5,266 nucleotides of DNA from an uncultured Rhodospirillaceae bacterium (GCA_900313185.1 OMQI01000086.1:1-5266); one strand, 5' to 3'. Positions 1-5,266 are shown, counted from the stretch's first letter. A program made the numbers and translations. The notes: generated by a model not told the origin, from the letters alone.

Positions 1-374
1 GAATGGCTAAGGGCCTTGAATATATGATGAATTTAGGGTTTGATAATATTGCCTTTCACGAAAAAGAATTGGTAAAATATACCCTTGAACGTTTATCGGA
101 AGTACCAAACCTTAAAATAGTGGGAAATGCGTTAAATCGTGGCGGAGTGTTCAGTTTTGCCGTCAGCAATATTCATCCGCAGGATTTGGCATTCGTTTTG
201 GGTAAAGAAAATATTGCGATTCGCACCGGTCACCATTGCGCCCAACCGATTGTTAATCGTATGGGATATAGCTCATTGGCACGTGCTTCACTCGGATTAT
301 ACAGCACTAAAGAAGATATTGATGCACTAGTTCAAGCAGTGTTGAAAGCTGAAAAATTTTTTAGAGAAAATTAA
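1..374 (+). CDS. sufS: Cysteine desulfurase SufS, C-terminal part (5' end outside window)
   Basis: SufS is a PLP-dependent cysteine desulfurase that removes sulfur from L-cysteine and holds it as a persulfide on an active-site cysteine, feeding cytosolic Fe-S cluster assembly. Only the last ~123 residues are visible, in the frame beginning at base 3. The ATG at position 3 is internal to the family alignment (the MAKGLEYMMNLGFDNI stretch is a mid-protein helix), so it is not the start. The signature RTGHHCAQP carries the catalytic Cys (codon 237-239). The following RASLGLYSTKEDID matches the conserved C-terminal region, whose Arg contacts the substrate carboxylate in the family. RTGHHCA is the form found in group II (SufS/CsdA) enzymes rather than IscS. 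The TAA stop shares one base with the start of sufT, indicating a common transcript and translational coupling. The family assignment is secure. SufS rather than CsdA is inferred from the adjacent sufT and sufE. Confidence 0.95.
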   Translation, partial: MAKGLEYMMNLGFDNIAFHEKELVKYTLERLSEVPNLKIVGNALNRGGVFSFAVSNIHPQDLAFVLGKENIAIRTGHHCAQPIVNRMGYSSLARASLGLYSTKEDIDALVQAVLKAEKFFREN

Positions 375-862
375 TGAACAAGACTACAGAAGAAAAGAAA
401 GATACTTTGTCGGAAGAAGCAAACAATACTGTAGGTGCTACCGAAAGTCGTTTATTGCAGGCTATGAGTATGTTTGAAGAACAAAAATCCGATGAGCAAG
501 TACAGCCCTTGCAAAATTTTATAGCTTATGCCGGTGATTCGCTTAAAGATTCGCAACCGAAGGCCAAAATGTTTGACATTGTAGAGGCTATAAAGACAGT
601 TTCCGATCCGGAAATTCCCATAAATGTTTATGATATGGGATTGATTTATAAAATAGACCAACAGGATAACGGTGATTTAAGTATAGATATGACTTTAACC
701 GCCCCAACCTGTCCGATTGCCGGTGTATTGCCGCAACAGGTGGCTGATGTCGCCGCTTCGGTTACCGGAGTCGGTAAAGTTGAAGTAAAACTTATTTGGG
801 AACCGGCGTGGACTCCGGATAAAATGACCGAAGAAGCCAAAGTTATGTTGGAGCTTATATAA
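374..862 (+). CDS. sufT: SUF system Fe-S assembly protein SufT (MIP18/DUF59 family)
   Basis: The 162-residue product belongs to the MIP18/DUF59 family, whose SufT members help mature or transfer Fe-S clusters in the cytosol. The domain occupies about residues 66-162. DPEIPINVYDMGLIY begins at residue 78, and MTLTAPTCP follows with the conserved cysteine at residue 113. The end, EPAWTPDKMTEEAKVML, is the usual SufT tail. Residues 1 to about 65 are a polar, Glu/Lys/Gln-rich extension without recognisable motifs. Alphaproteobacterial SufT proteins often have a variable N-terminal extension, but this one seems long. The start is chosen because its ATG overlaps the sufS stop (TAATG). Only a weak purine stretch (GAG, 363-365) precedes it, so coupling to sufS translation is likely. 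The 3' end has the same TAATG overlap with sufE. The function within SUF is inferred from family and position; the domain call is strong. Confidence 0.93.
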   Translation: MNKTTEEKKDTLSEEANNTVGATESRLLQAMSMFEEQKSDEQVQPLQNFIAYAGDSLKDSQPKAKMFDIVEAIKTVSDPEIPINVYDMGLIYKIDQQDNGDLSIDMTLTAPTCPIAGVLPQQVADVAASVTGVGKVEVKLIWEPAWTPDKMTEEAKVMLELI

Positions 863-1260
863 TGGATATAGACGAGCTGATTGATAATTTTTCTTTTTTT
901 GACGGTTGGGAAGAAAAATACCAATATGTTATAGATTTGGGAAAAACTTTAGAACCGCTCGACGATTCGTTTAAAACCGAAACATGGAAAATCAAAGGTT
1001 GCCAATCTCAAGTATGGTTGGTACCTGATTTTAATAAAGAAACCATTCATTTTCGTGGCGACAGCGATGCAATTTTAGTAAAAGGTATTATCGCCATTGT
1101 ATTGCTGATTTATAATGATAAAACGCCTGAACAAATAAAAAATATTGATGTTAAAGAAATTTTTGTTAAACTCGGATTAGAGGAAAACTTGACACCGAGC
1201 CGTCGTAACGGTATGATGTCTATGGTGGCGAAAATAAAGGAATACGCCGATAACTGTTAA
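862..1260 (+). CDS. sufE: Cysteine desulfuration protein SufE
   Basis: SufE accepts the persulfide sulfur from SufS on its own cysteine, stimulates SufS activity and passes sulfur to the SufBCD scaffold. The 132-residue product is close to the usual family length. It has the active-site motif KIKGCQSQVWL with the sulfur-accepting Cys at residue 47, the central helix region GIIAIVLLIYNDKTPEQI, and the C-terminal signature LTPSRRNGMMSMVAKI (about residues 110-125). No expected key residue is missing. The ATG overlaps the sufT stop by one base and has a good ribosome binding site, GGAG at 850-853, eight bases upstream. The next gene begins after a 9-base gap, so the SUF transcript very probably continues into the sucC-like gene. 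Confidence 0.95.
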   Translation: MDIDELIDNFSFFDGWEEKYQYVIDLGKTLEPLDDSFKTETWKIKGCQSQVWLVPDFNKETIHFRGDSDAILVKGIIAIVLLIYNDKTPEQIKNIDVKEIFVKLGLEENLTPSRRNGMMSMVAKIKEYADNC

Positions 1261-1263
1261 GGA
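1259..1263 (+). promoter_or_regulatory. Ribosome binding site of the sucC-like gene
   Basis: AAGGA overlaps the sufE stop codon and lies six bases before the ATG at 1270. It fixes that start and shows that the sucC-like gene is translated from the same message as sufE, because there is no room for a separate promoter in the 9-base gap. Confidence 0.6.
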
Positions 1264-1269
1264 AACCCG

Positions 1270-2472
1270 ATGAATATTCACGAGTATCAAGCCAAAAAAG
1301 TTTTAGCACAGTACGGTATAAATGTGCCTAAAGGCGGTATTGCTTATACTCCGGCCGAAGCCAAGCGCATAGCTCAAAAACTTTCTTCCCGAGGCCCGTG
1401 GATGCTTAAGGCGCAGATTCAATCAGGTGCAAGAGCCGGCGGGCATTTTATATCACACGATGCCGGAGGGAAAGGCGGTATCCGATTGGTAACGCAAATT
1501 TCCAATGTTTCTTATGAAACCTCGCAAATGCTTAACAATACTTTAGTAACTGAGCAAACCGATGATAAAGGTAAACGGGTTAATAAAGTTTATGTTGAAG
1601 CCTATAAAGAAGCTAAAAGATTGTTTTATGTCGGTATGATTATAGACAGTTCCATTCCGGCAATTACCTTGCTTATATCCGATGTTATAAATGAAGATAT
1701 AGTTAAATTAGCGCATTTCAATTCGGAAAGTTTGCTTCGTCTTAATTTAAAATATGACAGTGGTATAACCGACGAACAAATATTTAAGATTTTGGATTTT
1801 CTGTCACTCGACAAAGAATATTTGCGTAGTTTTCACGATTTTTTGGGTAAATTGCTGTTTACCTTCATTAATTTAGACGCTCAAATGATAGAAATAAATC
1901 CGGTCGGAATGCTTACCGATAAAAAATTGATTGCTTTAGATGCCAAAATCACTTTTGATGACAATGCTTTGTTCAGACATCCTGATATTATGAAAATGCG
2001 TGATGATTCGGAAGAAGATGACAGAGTCTTGAAAGCTCAACGTTGCGGATTTCAATATCAAGAATTTTCCGGTACCATAGGATGCATCGTCAATGGCGGC
2101 AGTCTGGCGTTGGAAGCAATGGATATTTTAAAATCGAAAGGCTATGAAATGGCCTGTTCGCTCAATGTCAAAGGTGGAGTCGACAAAGATAAAATATCAG
2201 CCGGCATTAAAATCATTATGACTAATCCTCGGGTTGAAGGAGTTTTTATCAATATTTTAGGCGGATTTTTGCGTTGCAACCTGATTGCCGATGGTATTTT
2301 GGCAGCCACTCAAGATGTGGGAGCAGCCATACCGATTGTCATACGTTTTGAAGGAACCAATAAAGACGAAGCTCGTTCTATTTTAGAGCAATCGAATCTT
2401 CCTATTATGTTTGCCGACAATCCGGATGAAGCAATTGAAAAATTATTGAAGCAGATGGAGGTAAACGACTGA
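1270..2472 (+). CDS. sucC: Divergent succinyl-CoA synthetase beta-subunit-like protein (SucC family)
   Basis: The 400-residue product is full length for the ADP/GDP-forming succinate-CoA ligase beta subunit, which binds nucleotide through an ATP-grasp domain and pairs with SucD. Family landmarks are MNIHEYQAKKVLAQYG at the N-terminus, KAQI (Lys48), LVTEQTDDKGKRVNKVYVE (about 92-110), the metal-ligand segment IEINP (207-211), LDAKITFDDNALFRHPDI (about 223-240), GCIVNGGSLAL (271-281) and NILGGFLRCNLIADGI (about 328-343). Several functional loops are altered. The glycine-rich GGRGKAGG-type loop reads SGARAGG (52-58). The STEGG segment is missing, with ISDVINEDI in its place (136-144). The DVGGGA loop reads NVKGGV (299-304). 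I see no frameshift or internal stop, so the gene looks maintained. The stop overlaps the sucD-like start (TGATG). Family membership is certain. Whether it still makes succinyl-CoA or ATP is doubtful, given the partner's changes. Malate-CoA ligase beta is a related alternative but would share the same catalytic needs. Confidence 0.9.
   Translation: MNIHEYQAKKVLAQYGINVPKGGIAYTPAEAKRIAQKLSSRGPWMLKAQIQSGARAGGHFISHDAGGKGGIRLVTQISNVSYETSQMLNNTLVTEQTDDKGKRVNKVYVEAYKEAKRLFYVGMIIDSSIPAITLLISDVINEDIVKLAHFNSESLLRLNLKYDSGITDEQIFKILDFLSLDKEYLRSFHDFLGKLLFTFINLDAQMIEINPVGMLTDKKLIALDAKITFDDNALFRHPDIMKMRDDSEEDDRVLKAQRCGFQYQEFSGTIGCIVNGGSLALEAMDILKSKGYEMACSLNVKGGVDKDKISAGIKIIMTNPRVEGVFINILGGFLRCNLIADGILAATQDVGAAIPIVIRFEGTNKDEARSILEQSNLPIMFADNPDEAIEKLLKQMEVND
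2457..2461 (+). promoter_or_regulatory. Ribosome binding site of the sucD-like gene
   Basis: GGAGG lies inside the end of the sucC-like gene, ten bases before the ATG at 2472. Together with the TGATG stop/start overlap it supports coupled synthesis of the two subunits, as expected for a complex. Confidence 0.55.
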
Positions 2473-3347
2473 TGTCTGTGTTGGCAAATAAAAATACTCG
2501 GGTATTAATTCAGGGAATTACCGGCACACAAGCCTCATTCCACGTTAAACGTTCTATAGAAAGCGGAACTAATATTGTAGCGGGAATTTCGCCTCGTCAC
2601 GGCGGAGAAGAACATTTAGGAATACCGGTATTTGATACCATTCGTGAAGCACAAAGACAATTTTCTTTCGATGCCAGTGTTTTATTTGTACCGGCAAACG
2701 GAGTTAAAAGTGCAGTCAGAGAAGCAATAGAAGCTGAAATACCATTGATTATTTCCATTGCCCAGGGCGTTCCCGTTCACGATATGTTGGAAATAAAATC
2801 TATGTTAAACGCTTCCAAGACTTTAATGATAGGCCCTAATACTCCGGGACTGATTACCCCCGAAGAAGCACGATTGGGAATATTTCCGGAAAATATTCAC
2901 AAAAAAGGAAATATCGGTATTATATCACGCTCATCAACTCTTACCTATGAAGCTGTTTTGGAAACTAAAGCCGCCGGTTTGGGACAATCGACCGTTATCG
3001 GTTTGGGTGATGATATGATTGTCGGCAGTGATTTCAGGGTTATGCTCAACTTATTTATGCAAGACGAAGATACTAAGGCAGTCGTTTTAATCGGAAAGGC
3101 CGATAATGCTTATGAAATATTGGCAGCCAAATATTATGCCTCATTATCAAATAAAAAACCTGTAATTGCTTTTGTTGCCGGAGAAGCTTTACCGTATCAT
3201 AATTATAATATGGGATATGCCTCCGACATCATAACTCACGGACGTATTACCGTCAGCGATAAAAAACGCATTATGCGTGAAGCCGGTATGACAGTTGTCG
3301 ACAATATGGGGCAAATCCATCAAATATTACAAGAATTACAGCTCTGA
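2472..3347 (+). CDS. sucD: Divergent succinyl-CoA synthetase alpha-subunit-like protein lacking the catalytic histidine (SucD family)
   Basis: The 291-residue product has the normal SucD length and layout: an N-terminal CoA-binding Rossmann domain (about 1-130) and a C-terminal ligase domain. Clear landmarks are LIQGITGTQASFH (about 12-24), HLGIPVFDTIREA (48-60), GPNTPGLITPEEA (121-133), SRSSTLTYEA (152-161) and GLGDDMIVGSDF (177-188). In active enzymes the phosphohistidine lies in MGHAGAII. Here the segment is MGYASDII, with Tyr249 in its place (codon TAT, 3216-3218). The supporting Glu in GEIGG is Lys209 (IGKADN). The CoA-loop Lys of PGKGG is His43 (PRHGG), the Cys of GPNCPG is Thr124, and the Gly of SRSGT is Ser155. 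With these replacements the standard phosphoryl relay should not work. The reading frame is intact and its start overlaps the sucC-like stop, so the protein is probably made. Pseudoenzyme, regulatory or altered-chemistry roles are inference; family membership is secure. Confidence 0.9.
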   Translation: MSVLANKNTRVLIQGITGTQASFHVKRSIESGTNIVAGISPRHGGEEHLGIPVFDTIREAQRQFSFDASVLFVPANGVKSAVREAIEAEIPLIISIAQGVPVHDMLEIKSMLNASKTLMIGPNTPGLITPEEARLGIFPENIHKKGNIGIISRSSTLTYEAVLETKAAGLGQSTVIGLGDDMIVGSDFRVMLNLFMQDEDTKAVVLIGKADNAYEILAAKYYASLSNKKPVIAFVAGEALPYHNYNMGYASDIITHGRITVSDKKRIMREAGMTVVDNMGQIHQILQELQL

Positions 3348-3348
3348 T

Positions 3349-4077
3349 ATGGAATTTTGGCGAAAATTACTCAATATAATACTACCGCCACGCTGTATAA
3401 AGTGCGGCAGGATTTTAAGCGAGAAAAACGGACTTTGCTCCGAATGCTTCAGTTCCATAAATTTTATCAGCGCTCCGTATTGCTACAAATGCGGCAGACC
3501 GTTTGAAAAAGAATCAAATCTTAAGTTTGCGGCCAAACAATATTGCGGCGCTTGTTTGCAAAAGAAAAAATTTTTATTTGATATACAACGCACCGCATTT
3601 ATATATGATGAATCTTCTAAGAATCTGATATTGGATTTAAAATTCCGTGATAAAACTGTTTCGGCAGAAACTTTGGCCAATATGCTCTATCAATGCGGAA
3701 CTGATATTTGGAAAGAAAATCCGGATTTAATAATTCCGGTACCGATTCATCGTTTGCGTTTACTGAAACGACGTTTCAATCAATCTGCACTGTTGGTAAA
3801 ATACTTAGCATTACGTTGCGGAATTGAAGCCGATTATTCATCACTGAAAAGAGTTCAAAACACTATTCCTCAAGTACAATTATCAGGCTCAGCCAGACGC
3901 AAAAATTTAAAACAGGCGTTCAAAGTGACATCACCGCAAAACATAAAAGATAAAAAAATTGTCCTCATAGATGACGTTGAAACTACCGGTTCCACCTTAA
4001 ATGAATGCGCCAAAATTTTGCGCAAAGCCGGTGCCAAAGCCGTATATTCGATAACGCTTGCCCGAACGGAAAGCTAA
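3349..4077 (+). CDS. comF: ComF family protein (double zinc ribbon plus phosphoribosyltransferase fold)
   Basis: The 242-residue product resembles ComF/GntX-type proteins, cytosolic phosphoribosyltransferase-fold proteins linked to natural transformation or DNA metabolism. The N-terminus has four CxxC pairs at residues 16/19, 30/33, 45/48 and 66/69, matching a double zinc ribbon. A phosphoribosyltransferase domain follows, with IIPVPIHRLRLLKRRFNQSALL in the middle and the PRPP-binding motif VLIDDVETTGST at 205-216. The RRFNQ form (rather than RGFNQ) and SSKNLILDLKFRDKT resemble alphaproteobacterial members. An upstream in-frame ATG at 3295 would add 18 residues translated from within the sucD-like gene. 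I prefer 3349 because MEFWRKLLNIILPPRCIKCG is a typical ComF start and this ATG sits one base after the sucD-like stop (TGATATG), suggesting reinitiation. No good Shine-Dalgarno sequence precedes it. No other competence gene is visible, so a role in DNA uptake is only the family default. The 3' end overlaps convergent murQ by 4 bases. Confidence 0.9.
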   Translation: MEFWRKLLNIILPPRCIKCGRILSEKNGLCSECFSSINFISAPYCYKCGRPFEKESNLKFAAKQYCGACLQKKKFLFDIQRTAFIYDESSKNLILDLKFRDKTVSAETLANMLYQCGTDIWKENPDLIIPVPIHRLRLLKRRFNQSALLVKYLALRCGIEADYSSLKRVQNTIPQVQLSGSARRKNLKQAFKVTSPQNIKDKKIVLIDDVETTGSTLNECAKILRKAGAKAVYSITLARTES

Positions 4078-4949
4078 ATAACTTTTCTTAAAATACCCTC
4101 ATTTTTTGCCAATAATTCCTCGGCTGTTGCCTTATCACAATTTTTCATAAGCATTACACAAGCAGTCTTCACATTGCCGGCAATTTCCAGTGTTTTCTGT
4201 GCAGTTTTTTCATCAGTGCCGCTTATTTCGGCAATCATATTAACAGCTCGATTGTGCAACTTCTTATTATTTATTTGTAAATCCACCATATAATTATGAT
4301 ATACTTTTCCCAACCTAATCATCGCACCGGTAGATAACATATTAAGAATCATTTTATGCGCAGTCCCCGATTTCATTCTGGAAGAACCGGTAACAACTTC
4401 CGCACCGAGCTTTACACACAAGAATATATCTGCAAATTCTTTAAAAACCGCATTGGGATTTGAAGTAATCGCAATAGTAAGAGCACCTACTTCTTGCCCT
4501 AATTGCAAAATTTTTAATGTATAATTGGGATTTCCGCAAGCAGATATTGCCACCACCACATCATTTTTACCGGCATTGAATGATTCAAAATCTTCCTGAG
4601 CCAATTCAGATTTATCTTCAGCATTTTCGACCGCATGCCGTAACGCTTTTTCACCACCGGCAATATATCCTTGAATTAAATCAGGCGAAACTCCGAATGT
4701 CGGCGGCATTTCCGAAGCATCCAACACTCCGATTCGCCCGCTGGTTCCGGCACCGAAATACGCCATTCTGCCACCTAAACGCAACCTTTCGGCAATTTTT
4801 TCAATAGCATCGCCAATATCAGGTATTATATCGCCTACTGCCAACGCAATTTTTTTATCCTCATTATTAATAAGATATGCGATTTCTTTTCCTCCCATCA
4901 AATCTATGTCCAGGGATTTTATGTTTATTTTTTCTGTTTCAACAATCAT
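4074..4949 (-). CDS. murQ: N-acetylmuramic acid 6-phosphate etherase MurQ
   Basis: MurQ cleaves the D-lactyl ether of MurNAc 6-phosphate to give GlcNAc 6-phosphate and D-lactate during peptidoglycan recycling, in the cytosol. The product (291 residues from the chosen ATG) carries the SIS-domain signature GRMAYFGAGTSGRIGVLDASEMPPTFG, then HAVENAEDK, AEVVTGSSRMKSGTAHKM and GKVYHNYMVDLQ, with a C-terminal helical domain (EISGTDEKTAQKTLEIAG). Glu80 (DASE) and Glu111 (NAED) align with the E. coli catalytic pair Glu83/Glu114 with the same 31-residue spacing. One oddity is that the sugar-phosphate loop usually seen as ASGRTPY reads ACGNPNY. The start is uncertain. A TTG at 4985 would add 12 residues but has no Shine-Dalgarno sequence, while the ATG at 4949 has a weak GAGTGG seven bases upstream and gives a family-like N-terminus (MIVETEKINI). 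The gene is alone on its strand and converges on comF. No MurNAc kinase or transporter is visible here. Confidence 0.93.
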   Translation of the reverse strand: MIVETEKINIKSLDIDLMGGKEIAYLINNEDKKIALAVGDIIPDIGDAIEKIAERLRLGGRMAYFGAGTSGRIGVLDASEMPPTFGVSPDLIQGYIAGGEKALRHAVENAEDKSELAQEDFESFNAGKNDVVVAISACGNPNYTLKILQLGQEVGALTIAITSNPNAVFKEFADIFLCVKLGAEVVTGSSRMKSGTAHKMILNMLSTGAMIRLGKVYHNYMVDLQINNKKLHNRAVNMIAEISGTDEKTAQKTLEIAGNVKTACVMLMKNCDKATAEELLAKNEGILRKVI

Positions 4950-5007
4950 TTTTACACCACTCAAATCGTTTTGATCGCTTTGCAATAGCTACATACACTT
5001 GTAAACA

Positions 5008-5036
5008 CGTATATCATCAATAAAATTGAAACTCAA
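5008..5036 (-). promoter_or_regulatory. Candidate promoter of murQ
   Basis: Read on the minus strand, TTGAGT (5031-5036) and TATACG (5008-5013) are separated by exactly 17 bases, matching the -35/-10 pattern with four of six consensus bases each. It would start transcription near 5001, giving a leader of about 50 bases to the ATG at 4949 but only about 15 to the TTG at 4985. In such AT-rich DNA chance matches are common, so this is a moderate guess. Confidence 0.35.
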
Positions 5037-5100
5037 GCCTATTATTGAAAAGCTACAATTATTTGAACACCATAAAAAAATGCACAACCCAAAAAAAAGG

Positions 5101-5131
5101 TTGACATTCGATAAAAAATATTGAATATAGG
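5101..5131 (+). promoter_or_regulatory. Candidate promoter of the tRNA-Tyr gene
   Basis: A perfect -35 hexamer TTGACA lies at 5101-5106. The -10 element is less clear: AATATA at 5124-5129 gives 17-base spacing with a poor match, and TATAGG at 5126-5131 gives 19-base spacing with four of six matches. Transcription would start around 5136, leaving a leader of about 50 bases before the mature tRNA 5' end at 5185, as expected for a precursor trimmed by RNase P. Confidence 0.45.
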
Positions 5132-5155
5132 CAACAGAGAAATCAAAGTGATTTG

Positions 5156-5173
5156 TCTTTAGACCCCTAAAGA
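5156..5173 (+). repeat. Small inverted repeat in the tRNA-Tyr leader
   Basis: TCTTTAG (5156-5162) and CTAAAGA (5167-5173) are perfect complements around a 4-base ACCC loop, giving a 7-bp hairpin that ends 11 bases before the tRNA. It is not followed by a T-run, so it is not a typical intrinsic terminator. It could be a fold in the precursor or a chance structure in AT-rich sequence. Confidence 0.4.
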
Positions 5174-5184
5174 AAGAACATAAC

Positions 5185-5266
5185 GGAGGGGTGGCAGAGC
5201 GGTCAAATGCAACGGACTGTAAATCCGTCGACTTTCGTCTACGATGGTTCGAATCCATCCCCCTCC
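5185..5266 (+). tRNA. tRNA-Tyr (GUA anticodon), discriminator base and CCA end outside window
   Basis: The cloverleaf can be drawn by eye. The acceptor stem GGAGGGG (5185-5191) pairs with CCCCTCC (5260-5266) over seven bases. A three-pair D stem (GCA with TGC) encloses a loop with GG. The anticodon stem ACGGA/TCCGT (5212-5216 with 5224-5228) encloses loop CTGTAAA with anticodon GTA at 5219-5221. A long variable arm of 14 bases (5229-5242) contains a GAC/GTC stem. The T arm is GATGG-TTCGAAT-CCATC (5243-5259). A GUA anticodon with a long variable arm is exactly what bacterial tRNA-Tyr shows. The window ends at the last acceptor base, so whether CCA is genome-encoded cannot be seen. Confidence 0.97.

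Noticed and set aside
139..330. Plus-strand open frame inside sufS
   Set aside because: It is an out-of-frame shadow of the sufS 3' end, which has clear catalytic motifs in the other frame.
452..924. Minus-strand open frames opposite sufT (452-661 and 646-924)
   Set aside because: They are shadows of sufT and sufE with no domain features, opposite well-supported genes.
2472..3347. sucD-like gene as a pseudogene
   Set aside because: Key residues are lost, but length, frame, stop/start overlap and the remaining family blocks are intact, so a maintained divergent protein fits better than decay.
3295..3348. Earlier ATG for comF
   Set aside because: It would add 18 residues overlapping the sucD-like gene that do not look like the family. 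The ATG at 3349 gives the typical N-terminus just before the first CxxC.
4950..4985. TTG start for murQ adding 12 residues
   Set aside because: There is no Shine-Dalgarno sequence before it, and the extra residues do not resemble MurQ N-termini. It is not fully excluded.
5156..5173. Hairpin as an intrinsic terminator
   Set aside because: The stem is AT-rich and not followed by a T-run on the plus strand, and it lies between a promoter-like sequence and the tRNA.
4989..5258. Minus-strand open frame beginning MDSNHRRRKSTDLQSVAFD
   Set aside because: It reads the antisense of the tRNA-Tyr gene, and this peptide is a familiar artefact of tRNA antisense translation. The rest is AT-rich intergenic DNA with no recognisable domain.

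Overview
This AT-rich window reads as a stretch of a bacterial chromosome, most likely from a low-GC alphaproteobacterium. The taxonomic clues are indirect. They are the SufS-SufT-SufE gene order with a SufT carrying a long N-terminal extension, the ComF block with RRFNQSALL, the SucC-like block LDAKITFDDNALFRHPDI, and a class II tRNA-Tyr. The lineage is inferred from remembered family patterns, not from a search.

Layout. Positions 1-4077 form one tightly packed plus-strand run, probably a single operon that starts upstream of the window. It holds the 3' end of sufS (cysteine desulfurase), sufT (MIP18/DUF59 Fe-S assembly factor), sufE (sulfur acceptor), a sucC-like gene, a sucD-like gene and comF. 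Four of the five junctions are one-base stop/start overlaps or a one-base gap, and the sufE-sucC gap is 9 bases. On the minus strand murQ (N-acetylmuramic acid 6-phosphate etherase) converges on comF with a 4-base overlap. An intergenic stretch of about 235 bases follows, with plausible divergent promoters, and then a tRNA-Tyr(GUA) gene that runs to the window edge.

How the genes fit together. SufS takes sulfur from cysteine as a persulfide, SufE accepts it, and SufT helps mature or deliver Fe-S clusters, so the first three genes are the tail of a SUF operon whose sufBCD genes presumably lie upstream. MurQ belongs to cell-wall amino sugar recycling, and ComF is a phosphoribosyltransferase-fold protein associated with DNA uptake or recombination.

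The striking part is the sucC/sucD-like pair. Both proteins are full length, in frame and clearly of the succinyl-CoA synthetase family. However, the alpha subunit lacks the phospho-accepting histidine (MGHAGA is MGYASD here) and the glutamate that supports it (GEIGG is GKADN here), with further changes in the CoA and phosphate loops. The beta subunit has an altered glycine-rich ATP-grasp loop and an altered DVGGGA loop. The pair is therefore either a pseudoenzyme or an enzyme with different chemistry, retained inside a SUF operon. This is the best candidate for something undescribed in the window.
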